A stretch of DNA of 64,000 bases from Proluteimonas luteida (GCF_021191695.1 NZ_JAIWPT010000020.1:1-64000), one strand, 5' to 3'; counted from the stretch's first letter, positions 39,551-49,465 are shown. The notes: a model not told the origin generated them from the sequence alone. Numbers and translations: made by a program.

Positions 39551-41053
39551 TCAGCGCTGCTGGCGCAGCTTGCTGTGCCGGTAGCCGTACAGGAAATAGA
39601 TGGTGAAGCCGATGAGCGTCCAGCACAGCAGCACGATCCAGTTCAGCACCGGCATGATGGCCACCAGGCCCAGGCAGGCCAGTACGCCCAGCGTGCCGAC
39701 GACGTAGACCGCAGGCACCCGGAACGGGCGATGCAGGCCCGGCTGGGTCCGGCGCAGCACCATCACGCCCAGGCACACCGTGGCGAAGGCGACCAGCGTG
39801 CCCATCGACACCACGTCGCCGAGCAGCTGGATCGGCAGGAAGGCCGCCATCACCGCGGCGATCAGGGCGACCAGCACGGTCCCCTTGTGCGGGGTACGGA
39901 AGCGCTTGTGCACCGTGCCGAAGAAGCGCGGCAGCAGGCCGTCCTGCGACATCGAGTAGAAGATGCGCGGCTGGCCCATCAGCATGACCAGGATGACCGT
40001 GGTCAGGCCGGCGATGGCGCCGATCTCGACCAGGGTCTTGAGCCACAGCAGGCTCGGATACGCCTCCAGCGCGGTGGCGACAGGCTTGGCGGTGCCGAGC
40101 ACGGTGTAGGGCACCATGCCGGTCAGCACCGCCGAGACGGCGATGTAGATCAGCGTGCACAGCGCCAGCGAGCCGAGGATGCCGATCGGCATGTCGCGCT
40201 GCGGATTCTTGACCTCCTGCGCCGCGGTGGAGACCGCGTCGAAGCCGATGTAGGCGAAGAACACGATCGACGCGCCGCGGAACACGCCCTCCCAGCCGAA
40301 GCGGTCGCCGCCCTGGTTCTCGGGGATGAACGGCAGCCAGTTGTCGACGTTGACGTACTGCGCGCCGAAGGCGAGCAGCAGCAGGATCACCAGCACCTTG
40401 ATCGAGACGATGATCGCGTTGGCGGTCGCCGACTGGGTGATGCCCACGTAGCACAGGACGCCGACGGCGCCGATGATCAGTACCGCCGGCAGGTTGAACA
40501 GCGCGCCGGTGGTGACGAACCGGCCGAACTCGCAGACGCCCGCCTGCGCGGCCTCGTGGGTACAGAAGTTGATCGGCGCCTGGGTCAGCGCCGCGGGCAG
40601 GTGCACGCCGAAACTCTCCAGGAAGCTGACCGTGTAGCCGGACCAGCCCACGGCGACGGTGGAGGCGGCGAACAGGTATTCGAGTACCAGGCTCCAGCCC
40701 ACGAACCAGGCCAGCGCCTCGCCCAGGGTCGCGTAGGTGTAGCTGTAGGCGCTGCCCGAGGCGGGGATCATCGCCGCGAACTCGGCATAGCACAGGCCGG
40801 CCATCGCACAGGCGAAACCGGCGATGACGAAGCTCAGCATGATCGCCGGGCCGGCGTGGTTGGCCGCGGCCGTGCCGGTGATGACGAAGATGCCCGCGCC
40901 GATCACCGCCCCCAGCCCCAGCATCACCAGGTGCTTGGCGGTCAGCGTGCGCTTGAAGCTGACTTCGCCGGACAGGCTGCCCTCGACGGGTTCGCCCGCA
41001 TCCACGTGCGGTTGCGCGCCGATCGGCTTGGTGATCATCAGGTTCTTGAACAT
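39551..41053 (-). CDS. APC-family amino-acid permease (cationic amino-acid transporter type)
   Basis: 500 residues with about 12-14 helices. The conserved first-helix block is LGLGAVIGAGIFVITGTAAA, and FFAYIGFDAVSTAAQEVKNPQRDMPIG is the helix 6-7 signature of the CAT/YhdG-like branch. The substrate is likely an amino acid but cannot be named. The ATG at 41053 gives MFKNLMITKPIGAQPH. It is divergent from the Nudix gene. A hairpin separates it from the following permease, so the two may be differently expressed. Confidence 0.85.
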   Translation of the reverse strand: MFKNLMITKPIGAQPHVDAGEPVEGSLSGEVSFKRTLTAKHLVMLGLGAVIGAGIFVITGTAAANHAGPAIMLSFVIAGFACAMAGLCYAEFAAMIPASGSAYSYTYATLGEALAWFVGWSLVLEYLFAASTVAVGWSGYTVSFLESFGVHLPAALTQAPINFCTHEAAQAGVCEFGRFVTTGALFNLPAVLIIGAVGVLCYVGITQSATANAIIVSIKVLVILLLLAFGAQYVNVDNWLPFIPENQGGDRFGWEGVFRGASIVFFAYIGFDAVSTAAQEVKNPQRDMPIGILGSLALCTLIYIAVSAVLTGMVPYTVLGTAKPVATALEAYPSLLWLKTLVEIGAIAGLTTVILVMLMGQPRIFYSMSQDGLLPRFFGTVHKRFRTPHKGTVLVALIAAVMAAFLPIQLLGDVVSMGTLVAFATVCLGVMVLRRTQPGLHRPFRVPAVYVVGTLGVLACLGLVAIMPVLNWIVLLCWTLIGFTIYFLYGYRHSKLRQQR

Positions 41054-41241
41054 CTGGTTCCCCGGTTGCTGGCGATGCCGCTGCGGATGGTCCGGCGCCG
41101 TGCCTGCGCACTTGGCGGCCGATGCGTAACCGCCCTACCTTGCCAAACGCTGCGTTCCGGCACAAGCAACGGTTTCGACGTTGTGCCGCGGGCACGAAGC
41201 GCCGATGCTGCCGGGCCCGCCGCAGTGCAGTGCAGCAGCCG

Positions 41242-41844
41242 ATGTCCGATCGTTTTGCCGGCGTGTCCGCCGCCGATAGTCCCGCGTGCGAAGCCCGGAC
41301 CCTTACCGCCGTGCTGGCGGAGGGGTTTTCCGGCTACGCGGCGCGTTTCCCGGAGGAAGCGGACGTGGTCGCGCTGTTCTCGGCATTGCTGGAGGACCAC
41401 GAGGACCCGTTCCTGCGCGCGCGCCTGGCCGGGCACTTCACCGCGTCGGCCCTGGTGGTCAGCGCCGACGGGCAGCGGACCCTGCTGACCCATCACCGCA
41501 AGCTCGGCCTGTGGCTGCAGCCTGGCGGCCATGCCGATGGCGACCGCGACCTGGCGCGGGTCGCGCTGCGCGAGACGGAGGAGGAAACCGGGTTGCAGGG
41601 GGTGCGCGTCGATCCCGCGATCTTCGACCTCGACCGCCACTGGATTCCCGGGCACAAGGGCGTGCCCGCGCACTGGCACTACGACGTGCGCCATGTCGTG
41701 CATGCCGGCGACGACGAGACCTTCGTCGTCAGCGAGGAATCCCACGCACTGGCCTGGCGCCCGGTCGCCGACATCGCCGGCGGCGCGGACTACGATCCCT
41801 CGCTGCGGCGCATGGCGCGGAAGTGGCTGGCGCGCAGGGCCTGA
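41242..41844 (+). CDS. Nudix hydrolase
   Basis: 200-residue Nudix-fold protein expected to hydrolyse a nucleoside diphosphate linked to another group. The Nudix box is LQPGGHADGDRDLARVALRE followed by TEEETGL. The REtEEETG core is intact, but the acidic residue normally found before the helix is not in the standard place. Further conserved parts are ASALVVSADGQRTLLTHHRK and HWHYDVRHVVHA. The ATG at 41242 is chosen, and an upstream start at 41122 adds an arginine/cysteine-rich unconserved stretch. The substrate is unknown. Confidence 0.8.
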   Translation: MSDRFAGVSAADSPACEARTLTAVLAEGFSGYAARFPEEADVVALFSALLEDHEDPFLRARLAGHFTASALVVSADGQRTLLTHHRKLGLWLQPGGHADGDRDLARVALRETEEETGLQGVRVDPAIFDLDRHWIPGHKGVPAHWHYDVRHVVHAGDDETFVVSEESHALAWRPVADIAGGADYDPSLRRMARKWLARRA

Positions 41845-41992
41845 TCGACCCACGACTCCGGCGCGGTCGCAAGGCAGGCGTCGTCCCGATCGCCGGATTT
41901 GGGCGCGCCAGCGTCCCGCGCGATGACCCTGCATCGGCAGGCCGGGAGCGGCGCGGGACGTCGTACCGGTCCGGACGACCGGCTCCGGCCGC

Positions 41993-42736
41993 TCAGGCGC
42001 GCCCGCGCCCCCGGAACTCGCTGCGCACCACCAGCACGATCCCCAGCAGCGTCAGCATCGCCATGCCGAACCAGGTGATCGCGTAGCTGAGATGGTTGTC
42101 GCGGAACTGGACGACGGTCAGGCCGGGCACAGGCCAGTTGGCGTCGCCCGGTGCGGGCTGGGCGTCGATGAAGAACGGCGCGACCGGCTGCGGCACCTCG
42201 CGCGCGGCGGCCATCTCGTCCGGTGCGCGCACGTACCAGCGGTCCTCGGCCGGCACGTTGTCGCGCAGGAACAGGCCTGCGCGTTCCGGCAGCCGCAGCA
42301 GCCCGGTCACCTCGACCTCGTCCGCCTCGCTGACCCGCGCCCGGCTGTCACGCGCGCGGTGGGCGTTGTCGACGTAGCCGCGGTTGACCCAGACCGTGCC
42401 GTCGGCGGTCGCCATCGGCGTCATGATCCAGTAGCCGGGCCCGCGTTCGGTCGAGGCGTACACCGGCACTTCCTGCGAATGCAGCAGCCGGCCGCGCAGG
42501 GTCACGCGGCGATATTCGTCGCTGGCGACATCGACGCCGGCCCATTGCGTGGACGCCGGCACCGCGACCGGCGCGGCGTGCACCCGCGCGTCGACGCGCG
42601 CGATCAGGTCGCGCTTCCAGCCCAGCCGCTCCACCTGCCAGACGCCCAGCGCGACGAAACCGGCGGTCGCGGCGAACAGGAAAACCAGCAACGCCCAGCG
42701 TCGGGCCGGGCGTGCGGGGGCAGGGGGGGAGGCCAT
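41993..42736 (-). CDS. SURF1-family oxidase assembly protein
   Basis: 247 residues with two membrane helices, near the N-terminus (ALLVFLFAATAGFVALGVWQ) and C-terminus (WFGMAMLTLLGIVLVVRS), flanking a periplasmic domain. Family signatures are LGVWQVERLGWK, VYASTERGPGYWIMTPM and VNRGYVD. SURF1/Shy1 proteins help insert heme in heme-copper oxidases, mostly cytochrome c oxidase. Here the gene is the last of the cyo operon, 17 bases after cyoD, so its client is probably the quinol oxidase. The start is at 42736, and a longer reading from 42823 would overlap cyoD. Confidence 0.88.
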   Translation of the reverse strand: MASPPAPARPARRWALLVFLFAATAGFVALGVWQVERLGWKRDLIARVDARVHAAPVAVPASTQWAGVDVASDEYRRVTLRGRLLHSQEVPVYASTERGPGYWIMTPMATADGTVWVNRGYVDNAHRARDSRARVSEADEVEVTGLLRLPERAGLFLRDNVPAEDRWYVRAPDEMAAAREVPQPVAPFFIDAQPAPGDANWPVPGLTVVQFRDNHLSYAITWFGMAMLTLLGIVLVVRSEFRGRGRA

Positions 42737-42753
42737 GGTGCGGAGTGGGTCGG

Positions 42754-43140
42754 TCAGGGCGCGATCCGCATCTGCTCGGGCGAGACCGGCATCATGTTGC
42801 TGTTGAGGTGGTGCATGACCCACAGCGAGCCGACCAGCGCGATGACGATGACGATCACGGTGAACACCAGCGACATCAGCACCCAGCCGCCTTCGGACTT
42901 CCGGTTCATGTGCAGGAAGTAGACCATGTGCACGATGATCTGCACGGCACCGAAGAGCATGATCAGGGCGACGGTCCAGACGCGGCTCTCGAGCACGTCG
43001 CCCATGACCAGCCAGAAGGGGATCACGGTCAGGATCACCGACAGCACGAAGCCGATCACGTAGTCGCGCATGCTGCCGTGGCCGGCCTGGTCGTGCACGT
43101 GCGCCGGGTCGTGCGCGTGGTTGTTGACGTCGGTGCTCAT
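42754..43140 (-). CDS. cyoD: Cytochrome bo quinol oxidase, subunit IV
   Basis: Small three-helix subunit that stabilises the bo-type oxidase. It has 128 residues with a histidine-rich N-terminus (NNHAHDPAHVHDQAGHGS) and the family block HMVYFLHMNRKSEGGW. It starts at the ATG at 43140, overlapping the cyoC stop (ATGA). It is followed closely by the SURF1 gene and not by cyoE. Confidence 0.9.
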   Translation of the reverse strand: MSTDVNNHAHDPAHVHDQAGHGSMRDYVIGFVLSVILTVIPFWLVMGDVLESRVWTVALIMLFGAVQIIVHMVYFLHMNRKSEGGWVLMSLVFTVIVIVIALVGSLWVMHHLNSNMMPVSPEQMRIAP

Positions 43141-43793
43141 CCCACCACTCCCATCAGATAGACATACGAGAACACGCCGATCCAGATCACGTCGAGGAAG
43201 TGCCAGAACATCGACAGGCACATCAGGCGACGGTTGTTGGCGGCGTTGAGGCCGTGCTTCTTCAGCTGGAACACCAGCGTCACCAGCCAGACCAGGCCGA
43301 AGGTGACGTGCAGGCCGTGGGTGCCGACCAGGGTGAAGAATGCCGACAGGAACGCGCTGCGCTGCGGCGTGGCACCCAGGTGGGCCAGGTGCTGGAACTC
43401 GTAGATCTCGATGCCCAGGAACGCCAGGCCGAACACGCCGGTGACCAGCAGCCAGGCGATCGTGCCGCCGACCTTGTTCCTGTAGGAGTTCAGCATCGCG
43501 AAGCCGTAGGTGATCGACGAGAACAGCAGCATGAACGTCGCGACCAGGATCAGCTTCAGGTCGAACAGGTCGGCCGGCGAGGGACCGGCCGCGTAGTTGC
43601 GGCCGACCACGGCGTAGACGGCGAACAGCACCGCGAAGATCAGGCAGTCGCTCATCAGGTACATCCAGAACCCGAGGTTGGTGCCGGTTTCCGGATGATG
43701 CTCGTGCCCGTCGTCGTGCGCGTGCGGATCCTCGACGACGTGGTAGACGCGTTCGCTGGTGTCGAAGGTGGAGTTGGGGATCGTATGTGCCAT
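43137..43793 (-). CDS. cyoC: Cytochrome bo quinol oxidase, subunit III
   Basis: Five-helix subunit III of 218 residues. Family blocks are NLGFWMYLMSDCLIFAVLFA, the SITYGFAMLNSYRNK helix and VGTHGLHVTFGLVWL. The N-terminal stretch is histidine-rich. The ATG at 43793 lies two bases past the cyoB stop codon, and the cyoC stop overlaps cyoD, so the cyoBCD frames are tightly coupled. Confidence 0.92.
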   Translation of the reverse strand: MAHTIPNSTFDTSERVYHVVEDPHAHDDGHEHHPETGTNLGFWMYLMSDCLIFAVLFAVYAVVGRNYAAGPSPADLFDLKLILVATFMLLFSSITYGFAMLNSYRNKVGGTIAWLLVTGVFGLAFLGIEIYEFQHLAHLGATPQRSAFLSAFFTLVGTHGLHVTFGLVWLVTLVFQLKKHGLNAANNRRLMCLSMFWHFLDVIWIGVFSYVYLMGVVG

Positions 43794-43794
43794 G

Positions 43795-45807
43795 TCAGAG
43801 CGCCTGCTGCGCGAGTTCACGCGTGCGTTGTTCCTCGGTTTCCTTCACTTCCTCGGCCGGGATGTGGAAGTCGCGGTCGTAGTTGAAGGTGTGGATGATC
43901 GTGGCGGCGATCAGGCCGACGAACGACACCGCCGCCAGCCACCAGATGTGCCAGATCAGGGCGAAGCCCAGGACGACGCTGATCGCCGCCAGGACCACGC
44001 CCGCGCCGGTGTTCTTGGGCATGTGGATCGGCACGAAGCCCGACAGCGGCCGCTTGTAGCCGTGGCGCTTCATGTCGGTCCAGGCGTCGACCTCGTGCAC
44101 CACCGGGGTGAAGGCGAAGTTGTAGGCCGGCGGCGGCGAGGAAGTGGCCCATTCCAGCGTGTGGCCGTTCCACGGGTCGCCGGTGGTGTCGCGCAGCGCC
44201 TTGCGGTCGCGGATGCTGACGATGATCGACCAGATGAACGAGGCGATGCCGCAGGCGACCAGCGCCGCGCCGATCGCGGCGACCACGAAGAACCAGTGCA
44301 GCGAGGTGTCCTCGAACTGGCTCAGGCGGCGGGTCACGCCCATCAGGCCCATGATGTAGAGCGGGGTGAACGCCAGCCAGAAGCCCGACAGCCAGCACCA
44401 GAACGAGACCTTGCCCCAGAACTCGTTGAGCTTGAAGCCGAACGCCTTCGGGAACCAGTACACCATGCCGGCGAACAGGCCGAACACCACGCCGCCGATG
44501 ATGGTGTTGTGGAAGTGCGCGACCAGGAACAGGCTGTTGTGCAGCACGAAGTCGGCCGGCGGCACCGCCAGCAGCACGCCGGTCATGCCGCCGATGACGA
44601 AGGTGAACATGAAACCGATCGTCCACAGCATCGGGACGTCGAAGCGGATGCGTCCCTTGTACATGGTGAACAGCCAGTTGAAGATCTTCGCGCCCGTCGG
44701 GATCGAGATGATCATCGTTGTGATGCCGAAGAACGCGTTGACGCTGGCGCCCGAGCCCATCGTGAAGAAGTGGTGCAGCCACACGATGTAGGACAGGATG
44801 GTGATCACCGCGGTGGCATAGACCATCGATGTGTAGCCGAACAGGCGCTTGCCGCAGTAGGTCGCCACGACCTCGGAGAAGATGCCGAAGGCGGGCAGCA
44901 CCAGGATGTAGACCTCCGGGTGGCCCCAGATCCAGATCAGGTTCACGTACATCATCGGGTTGCCGCCGAGGTCGTTCGTGAAGAAGTTGGTGCCGACGTA
45001 GCGGTCCATCGTCAGCAGTGCCAGCGTCGCGGTCAGGATCGGGAACGTCGCCACGATCAGGATGTTGGTGCACAGCGAGGTCCAGGTGAAGATCGGCATG
45101 CGCATCAGGCCCATGCCCGGCGCGCGCATCTTCACGATGGTCACGATCAGGTTGATGCCCGACAGCGTCGTGCCCACGCCCGCGACCTGCAGACCCCACA
45201 GGTAGTAGTCCACGCCGACGCCCGGACTGTAGTCGGCGCCCGACAGCGGTGGATAGGCCAGCCAGCCGGTGCGCGCGAACTCGCCGACGAACAGCGAGAT
45301 CATGATCAGCACCGCGCCCGCGGCGGTCATCCAGAAGCTGAAGTTGTTGAGGAACGGGAACGCCACGTCGCGCGCGCCGATCTGCAGCGGCACCACGTAG
45401 TTCATCAGGCCGGTGACCAGCGGCATGGCCACGAAGAAGATCATGATCACGCCGTGCGCGGTGAAGATCTGGTCGTAGTGGTGGGCGTTGAGGTAGCCCT
45501 CGCCGCCACCCGAGGCCATGGCCTGGTGCAGGCGCATCATCACCGCGTCGGCGAAGCCGCGCAGCAGCATCACCAGCGCCAGCACGCAGTACATGATGCC
45601 GATCTTCTTGTGGTCGATGCTGGTGAACCACTCCTTCCACAGGTAGCCCCACAGGCGGTACTTGAACAGCAGCACGAGCACCGCGATGCCGCCGAGGACG
45701 ACGCCGGCGAAGGTGGCGCCCACGATGGGGTCGTGAAGGAAGGCCAGGCCGTCGAGCGACAGGCGCCCGAAGACTGGTGAATTGAGCTGGTCCTGGGATA
45801 CGGACAT
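43795..45807 (-). CDS. cyoB: Cytochrome bo quinol oxidase, subunit I
   Basis: Catalytic heme-copper subunit reducing oxygen to water while pumping protons across the inner membrane. It has 670 residues and about 15 helices. The quinol-site residues of E. coli CyoB are kept: [11 protein letters not shown] (Arg and Asp) and [11 protein letters not shown] (His, Gln). The copper-B ligands are in [18 protein letters not shown] (His-Tyr cross-link pair) and [18 protein letters not shown] and the K-channel region are typical. It starts at the ATG at 45807, after cyoA by 54 bases. Confidence 0.95.
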   Translation of the reverse strand: MSVSQDQLNSPVFGRLSLDGLAFLHDPIVGATFAGVVLGGIAVLVLLFKYRLWGYLWKEWFTSIDHKKIGIMYCVLALVMLLRGFADAVMMRLHQAMASGGGEGYLNAHHYDQIFTAHGVIMIFFVAMPLVTGLMNYVVPLQIGARDVAFPFLNNFSFWMTAAGAVLIMISLFVGEFARTGWLAYPPLSGADYSPGVGVDYYLWGLQVAGVGTTLSGINLIVTIVKMRAPGMGLMRMPIFTWTSLCTNILIVATFPILTATLALLTMDRYVGTNFFTNDLGGNPMMYVNLIWIWGHPEVYILVLPAFGIFSEVVATYCGKRLFGYTSMVYATAVITILSYIVWLHHFFTMGSGASVNAFFGITTMIISIPTGAKIFNWLFTMYKGRIRFDVPMLWTIGFMFTFVIGGMTGVLLAVPPADFVLHNSLFLVAHFHNTIIGGVVFGLFAGMVYWFPKAFGFKLNEFWGKVSFWCWLSGFWLAFTPLYIMGLMGVTRRLSQFEDTSLHWFFVVAAIGAALVACGIASFIWSIIVSIRDRKALRDTTGDPWNGHTLEWATSSPPPAYNFAFTPVVHEVDAWTDMKRHGYKRPLSGFVPIHMPKNTGAGVVLAAISVVLGFALIWHIWWLAAVSFVGLIAATIIHTFNYDRDFHIPAEEVKETEEQRTRELAQQAL

Positions 45808-45861
45808 GGGGTTCCTGCCTGGTACTGGTTTTCGTTGCGACGGGGTGGAGGATCAGTGGCC

Positions 45862-47052
45862 TTAGGGGCCGCTGTCCCCGTCCGGCTCCGCAGGTGCGCC
45901 CTGCGAGGTCGGTGCCTGGTCCGGGGTGCGCGGGGTCGCGCCCTCGCTGTCGAGATCGCTGTCGGGCGTCGGCTGCGGCGCGGCGTCGCCGGGGTCGGCG
46001 GCGCGCGGCTGGTGGCCCTGCGGCTCGTCGTCGCCCCGGGCCTCGCGGCCGCTGTCGGGGAAGGTCGCGCCCGGCGCCTCGATCGGCTCGTCGGCATGGC
46101 GGTTGTCGTAGCGCAGGCGGTCGAGGTTGCCGCGGCTGTCGACGCCGCCGCCGCCGCTCATGTCGATGTGCATCATCTCGTGGATGCACATCGCGTCCGG
46201 CGCGACGCACATGTTGAGGATCGCGTCGTAGAGGTCGGCGTCGACGCTGCCGAAATGGCGCACCGGCTCGCGTTCGGACGGCTTCTCGATCTCCAGGTAG
46301 CCGGCGCGGTCGAGCGGTTCGCCCTCGCGGACCGTGGCGACCCAGGCGTCGAAATCCTGCCGGCTCATGCCGTGGAAGTCGAAGCGCATGTGCGAAAAGC
46401 CGTCGCCGCTGTAGTTGGCCGAGAAGCCCTTGTACACGCCTTCCTTGTTGATGACCGCGTGCAGCTTGGTCTCCATGCCGGCCATGGCGTAGATCTGGCC
46501 GGCCAGCGCGGGGATGAAGAACGAGTTCATCATCGACGCCGAGGTGATCTTGAACTGGATCGGCGTGTCGACCGGCGCGGCCAGCTCGTTGATCGTGGCG
46601 ATGCCCTGCTCGGGGTAGAGGAACATCCACTTCCAGTCCAGCGCGACAACTTCCACGACCAGCGGCTCGACGTCGTCCGGCACCGGGCGCGTGGCGTCGA
46701 TCCGGTCGAGCGGGCGGTAGGGGTCGAGCTTGTGGGTGGTGATCCAGGTGATCGTGCCCAGCACGATGATGATCGCCAGCGGCGCCAGCCAGATGACCAG
46801 CTCCAGGCGGGTGGAGTGGTGCCAGTCGGGCAGGTACTCGGCCTCGCGGTTGGAGGCGCGGTACTTCCAGGCGAAGAAGAACGTCAGGAAGACCACCGGC
46901 ACGATGATCAGCAGCATCAGCACGGTCGAGACCACGATCAGGTCGCGCTGCTGGACGGCGATGTCGCCGGAAGGCCGCATGACGACCCAGTCGCAGCCCG
47001 ACAGGATCAGGGCGACCGAGAGCAGCGCGAAGGCACGGAGGATGGATTTCAT
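45862..47052 (-). CDS. cyoA: Cytochrome bo quinol oxidase, subunit II (lipoprotein)
   Basis: Subunit II of the quinol oxidase. It has a lipoprotein signal with lipobox LILSGC (MKSILRAFALLSVALILSGC), two membrane helices and a periplasmic cupredoxin domain lacking copper-A ligands, as expected for quinol use. The family block is VVALDWKWMFLYPEQGIATIN. The 396 residues exceed E. coli CyoA (315). The extra ~70 residues are a Pro/Asp/Glu-rich C-terminal tail (from about 330) that looks disordered. An ATG at 47064 would add four residues. It is the first gene of the operon. Confidence 0.92.
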   Translation of the reverse strand: MKSILRAFALLSVALILSGCDWVVMRPSGDIAVQQRDLIVVSTVLMLLIIVPVVFLTFFFAWKYRASNREAEYLPDWHHSTRLELVIWLAPLAIIIVLGTITWITTHKLDPYRPLDRIDATRPVPDDVEPLVVEVVALDWKWMFLYPEQGIATINELAAPVDTPIQFKITSASMMNSFFIPALAGQIYAMAGMETKLHAVINKEGVYKGFSANYSGDGFSHMRFDFHGMSRQDFDAWVATVREGEPLDRAGYLEIEKPSEREPVRHFGSVDADLYDAILNMCVAPDAMCIHEMMHIDMSGGGGVDSRGNLDRLRYDNRHADEPIEAPGATFPDSGREARGDDEPQGHQPRAADPGDAAPQPTPDSDLDSEGATPRTPDQAPTSQGAPAEPDGDSGP

Positions 47053-47172
47053 GGAGAGATGCACAACGGAGGGAAAGGGCTTGACGGAAAAGACACGCGC
47101 GGAGCGCTAGCGTGGGGCTGTCGCAGGCTTTCGGGCCTTGCTGCTGCGCACCTTGCCTGCCGGACCCGTTTC

Positions 47173-47195
47173 GGGTTCACAATGCGGTGCACATT
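47173..47195 (+). promoter_or_regulatory. Possible promoter of the MFS gene
   Basis: In the 164-base divergent gap to cyoA, a TTTCGG hexamer is followed after 17 bases by CATTAT, about 35 bases before the start codon. The match to consensus is moderate. No equally clear pair was found for cyoA. Confidence 0.3.
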
Positions 47196-47228
47196 ATCCA
47201 TCCAAACGACCCCGGAGAGCGCGCGCAG

Positions 47229-48548
47229 ATGAGTGGAATCGCACAGCAAGCCACGACCGGCCTGGACGAAGCGCCGGAAAACGACGACATCGAGGTCTCG
47301 CCCGGCAAGATCGCGTTCCCGGTGGTGATGGGGCGTACGTCCGAGTTCTTCGACTTCTTCGTCTACGGCATTGCGTCGGTACTGGTGTTCCCGTACCTGT
47401 TCTTCCCCGACAGCGATCCGGTGGAGGCGACGCTCAAGTCCTTCGCGATCTTCTCGCTGGCCTTCATCGCGCGCCCGATCGGCTCGATCATCTTCATGGC
47501 CGTCGACCGCAACTTCAGCCGCGCGGCCAAGCTGATCGGCGCGCTGTTCCTGCTGTGCGGCTCGACGATGGCCATCGCCTTCCTGCCCAGCTACGCCCAG
47601 GTGGGCATGCTGGCGCCGGTGCTGCTGGCGGTGTTCCGCTTCGGCCAGGGCCTGGGGCTGGGCGGCGCCTGGGACGGGCTGCCGTCGCTGCTGTCGCTCA
47701 GCGCGCCGTCGAACCGCCGCGGCTGGTACGCGATGGTCCCGCAGCTCGGCGCCGCGCTGGGCTTCATGCTCGCCAGCGGCATGTTCCTGGTGTTCACCCG
47801 CTGGCTGAGCCCGGAGGACTTCCTGGCCTGGGGCTGGCGTTTCCCCTTCTTCGTCGCGCTGGCGCTCAACGTCGTCGCCCTGTTCGCACGGCTGCGCCTG
47901 GTGATCACGCCGGAGTTCAAGTACCTGTTCAACGACCGCGAGCTGCAGCCGCGCCGGATCACCGAGACCATCCGCACCCATCCGCGGCAGGTGTTCGTCG
48001 GCGCGCTGATCCCGCTGGCCAGCTACGCGATGTTCCACCTGGTCACGATCTTCCCGCTGAGCTGGGCCACGCTGTTCACCGACCACAGCCCGTCGGAGTA
48101 CCTGGGCAGCCTGTTCCTCGGCGCGATCGTCGGCGGCCTGGGCATCATGCTGTCGGGCCTGCTGGCCGACCGCATCGGCCGCCGCGGCCAGCTGGCCATC
48201 GCGGCGGTGCTGATCGCGGTCTTCAGCTTCTTCGCCGCGCCGCTGCTGGGCAGCGACACCACCGGCGGACGCACCGCGTACGTGGTCATCGGCTTCGCGC
48301 TGCTGGGGCTGTCGCTGGGGCAGGCGAGCAACGCGATCGCCTCGCGCTTCGAGAGCATCTACCGCTACACCGGCGCGGCGGTGACCTCGGACATCGCCTG
48401 GCTGCTGGGCGCGGGTTTCGCGCCGCTGGTGGCGCTGTGGCTGTGCAGCAGCTTCGGCCTGGCCTACGTCGGCTACTACCTGCTGTCGGGCGCCGTCGTC
48501 ACCCTGGCCGCGCTCGCGTTCAGCCGCACGCTGGAAACCGTCAAATGA
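47229..48548 (+). CDS. MFS transporter (metabolite:H+ symporter type)
   Basis: 439 residues and 12 helices. The early block RTSEFFDFFVYGIASVLVFP and RPIGSIIFMAVDRNFSR (the MFS loop 2-3 motif) fit the MHS/ProP-ShiA group, which moves organic acids or osmolytes with protons. LLADRIGRRGQLAIAAVLIA carries the second copy of the loop motif. The substrate is unknown. The ATG at 47229 gives MSGIAQQATTG, and the upstream reading from 47112 is not conserved. It is divergent from cyoA. Confidence 0.83.
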   Translation: MSGIAQQATTGLDEAPENDDIEVSPGKIAFPVVMGRTSEFFDFFVYGIASVLVFPYLFFPDSDPVEATLKSFAIFSLAFIARPIGSIIFMAVDRNFSRAAKLIGALFLLCGSTMAIAFLPSYAQVGMLAPVLLAVFRFGQGLGLGGAWDGLPSLLSLSAPSNRRGWYAMVPQLGAALGFMLASGMFLVFTRWLSPEDFLAWGWRFPFFVALALNVVALFARLRLVITPEFKYLFNDRELQPRRITETIRTHPRQVFVGALIPLASYAMFHLVTIFPLSWATLFTDHSPSEYLGSLFLGAIVGGLGIMLSGLLADRIGRRGQLAIAAVLIAVFSFFAAPLLGSDTTGGRTAYVVIGFALLGLSLGQASNAIASRFESIYRYTGAAVTSDIAWLLGAGFAPLVALWLCSSFGLAYVGYYLLSGAVVTLAALAFSRTLETVK

Positions 48549-49007
48549 GCGCATCGCCACCCGGCAGCGGGTGGCGTGTCGCGGCATCGAGGGAAGGCGT
48601 GGCTGCACGGTCCGGTGGTGTCCTGACCGCCGGTCGCGGCGGGTAGTCGTTGGGGTGGGGCATCAGCGCCTCGACGCCGGGCAGGTGGCGTTGCGGCGCG
48701 TCGACGCGCATCGATGTGTCGCATCGATATAGAGGGAGAGGCGCCGGGCGGGCGCCGCGCACATTCAATCATGTCGCGCGGCAGTCTGAGACTGCGACCG
48801 AATGTCGCACCCGGCGGCCGTCCGGAACCGGCGCGTGTCGCGGAACGCCGCGTCCGCTTGCGCAGGCAGGTGCGGTCTGGGAGAATACCCGGCTCTCTTG
48901 CGCCTCGTGCGCAGGAGGCCCTTGCTCCACCGCGCCGAATCCGTGCCGGGGGGCTATCCGGGCCGACGCCGCCTCGCGGCGCGGTCGATATCCGAAAGGA
49001 AACCAAC
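48549..49007. other. 459-base leader region upstream of rpsF
   Basis: I see no gene. A 9-bp hairpin CGCCACCCG-GCAG-CGGGTGGCG at 48555-48576 lies eight bases after the MFS stop and could end that transcript, though it has no T-tract. A direct repeat GCATCGAT occurs at 48708-48715 and 48721-48728. A plausible promoter lies at 48858-48886, leaving a leader of about 115 bases before rpsF, with ribosome-binding site GAAAGGAAA. Confidence 0.5.
48858..48886 (+). promoter_or_regulatory. Possible promoter of rpsF-rpsR-rplI
   Basis: TTGCGC (48858-48863) and GAGAAT (48881-48886) are 17 bases apart and are followed by a leader of about 115 bases. The hexamers match consensus only partly. In other bacteria an S6:S18 complex can bind such a leader, but I did not find an unmistakable structure here. 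Confidence 0.35.
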
Positions 49008-49454
49008 ATGCGTCATTACGAAGTCGTGTTCCTGGTCCATCCGGACCAGAGCGAGCAGGTGCCTGCGATGATCGAGCGCTACAAGTCGCTGATCGAAGGC
49101 GCCGGCGGCAAGATCCACCGCCTCGAGGATTGGGGCCGTCGTCAGCTGGCCTACCCGATCAACAACCTGGTCAAGGCCCACTACGTCCTGTTCAACATCG
49201 AAGTCGGCCAGCAGGGTCTCGACGACCTGGTGGAAGCGTTCCGCTTCAACGACGCGGTCCTGCGCCACCTGGTGATCCGCCGCGACGAGGCCGACACTGA
49301 GCAGTCGCTGATCATGAAGAACAAGGACGACAAGGGCGACAAGCCCGAGCGAGGCGAGCGTCGCCGTCGCGACGAGGACGGTGAAGGCAGCGGCGGCAAC
49401 GACGCCGACGGCAACGCCGACGAGAAGTCCGACAACAACGCCGAAGCCGCCTGA
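49008..49454 (+). CDS. rpsF: 30S ribosomal protein bS6
   Basis: Ribosomal protein of the small-subunit platform that pairs with bS18. The family start [19 protein letters not shown] and the block [20 protein letters not shown] are clear. The 148 residues include a C-terminal extension from about residue 103, rich in Lys/Arg then Asp/Gly/Asn ([20 protein letters not shown]), longer than in E. coli. bS6 tails are glutamylated by RimK in some bacteria. The ATG at 49008 has a GAAAGGAAA site. Confidence 0.95.
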   Translation: MRHYEVVFLVHPDQSEQVPAMIERYKSLIEGAGGKIHRLEDWGRRQLAYPINNLVKAHYVLFNIEVGQQGLDDLVEAFRFNDAVLRHLVIRRDEADTEQSLIMKNKDDKGDKPERGERRRRDEDGEGSGGNDADGNADEKSDNNAEAA

Positions 49455-49465
49455 GGAGCCCGCAC

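Noticed and set aside
38024..41488. A 1154-codon open frame on the + strand opposite the APC permeases
   Set aside because: Low-complexity His/Arg/Gln/Asp translation, antisense to two clear membrane proteins. No ribosome-binding site and no domain.
43759..45780. A 673-codon open frame opposite cyoB
   Set aside because: The reverse image of the highly conserved oxidase subunit I. Composition is that of a shadow frame.
47112..47228. N-terminal extension of the MFS gene at 47229 (MGLSQAFGPCCCAPC...)
   Set aside because: The stretch runs through the divergent promoter region and is unlike any transporter start.
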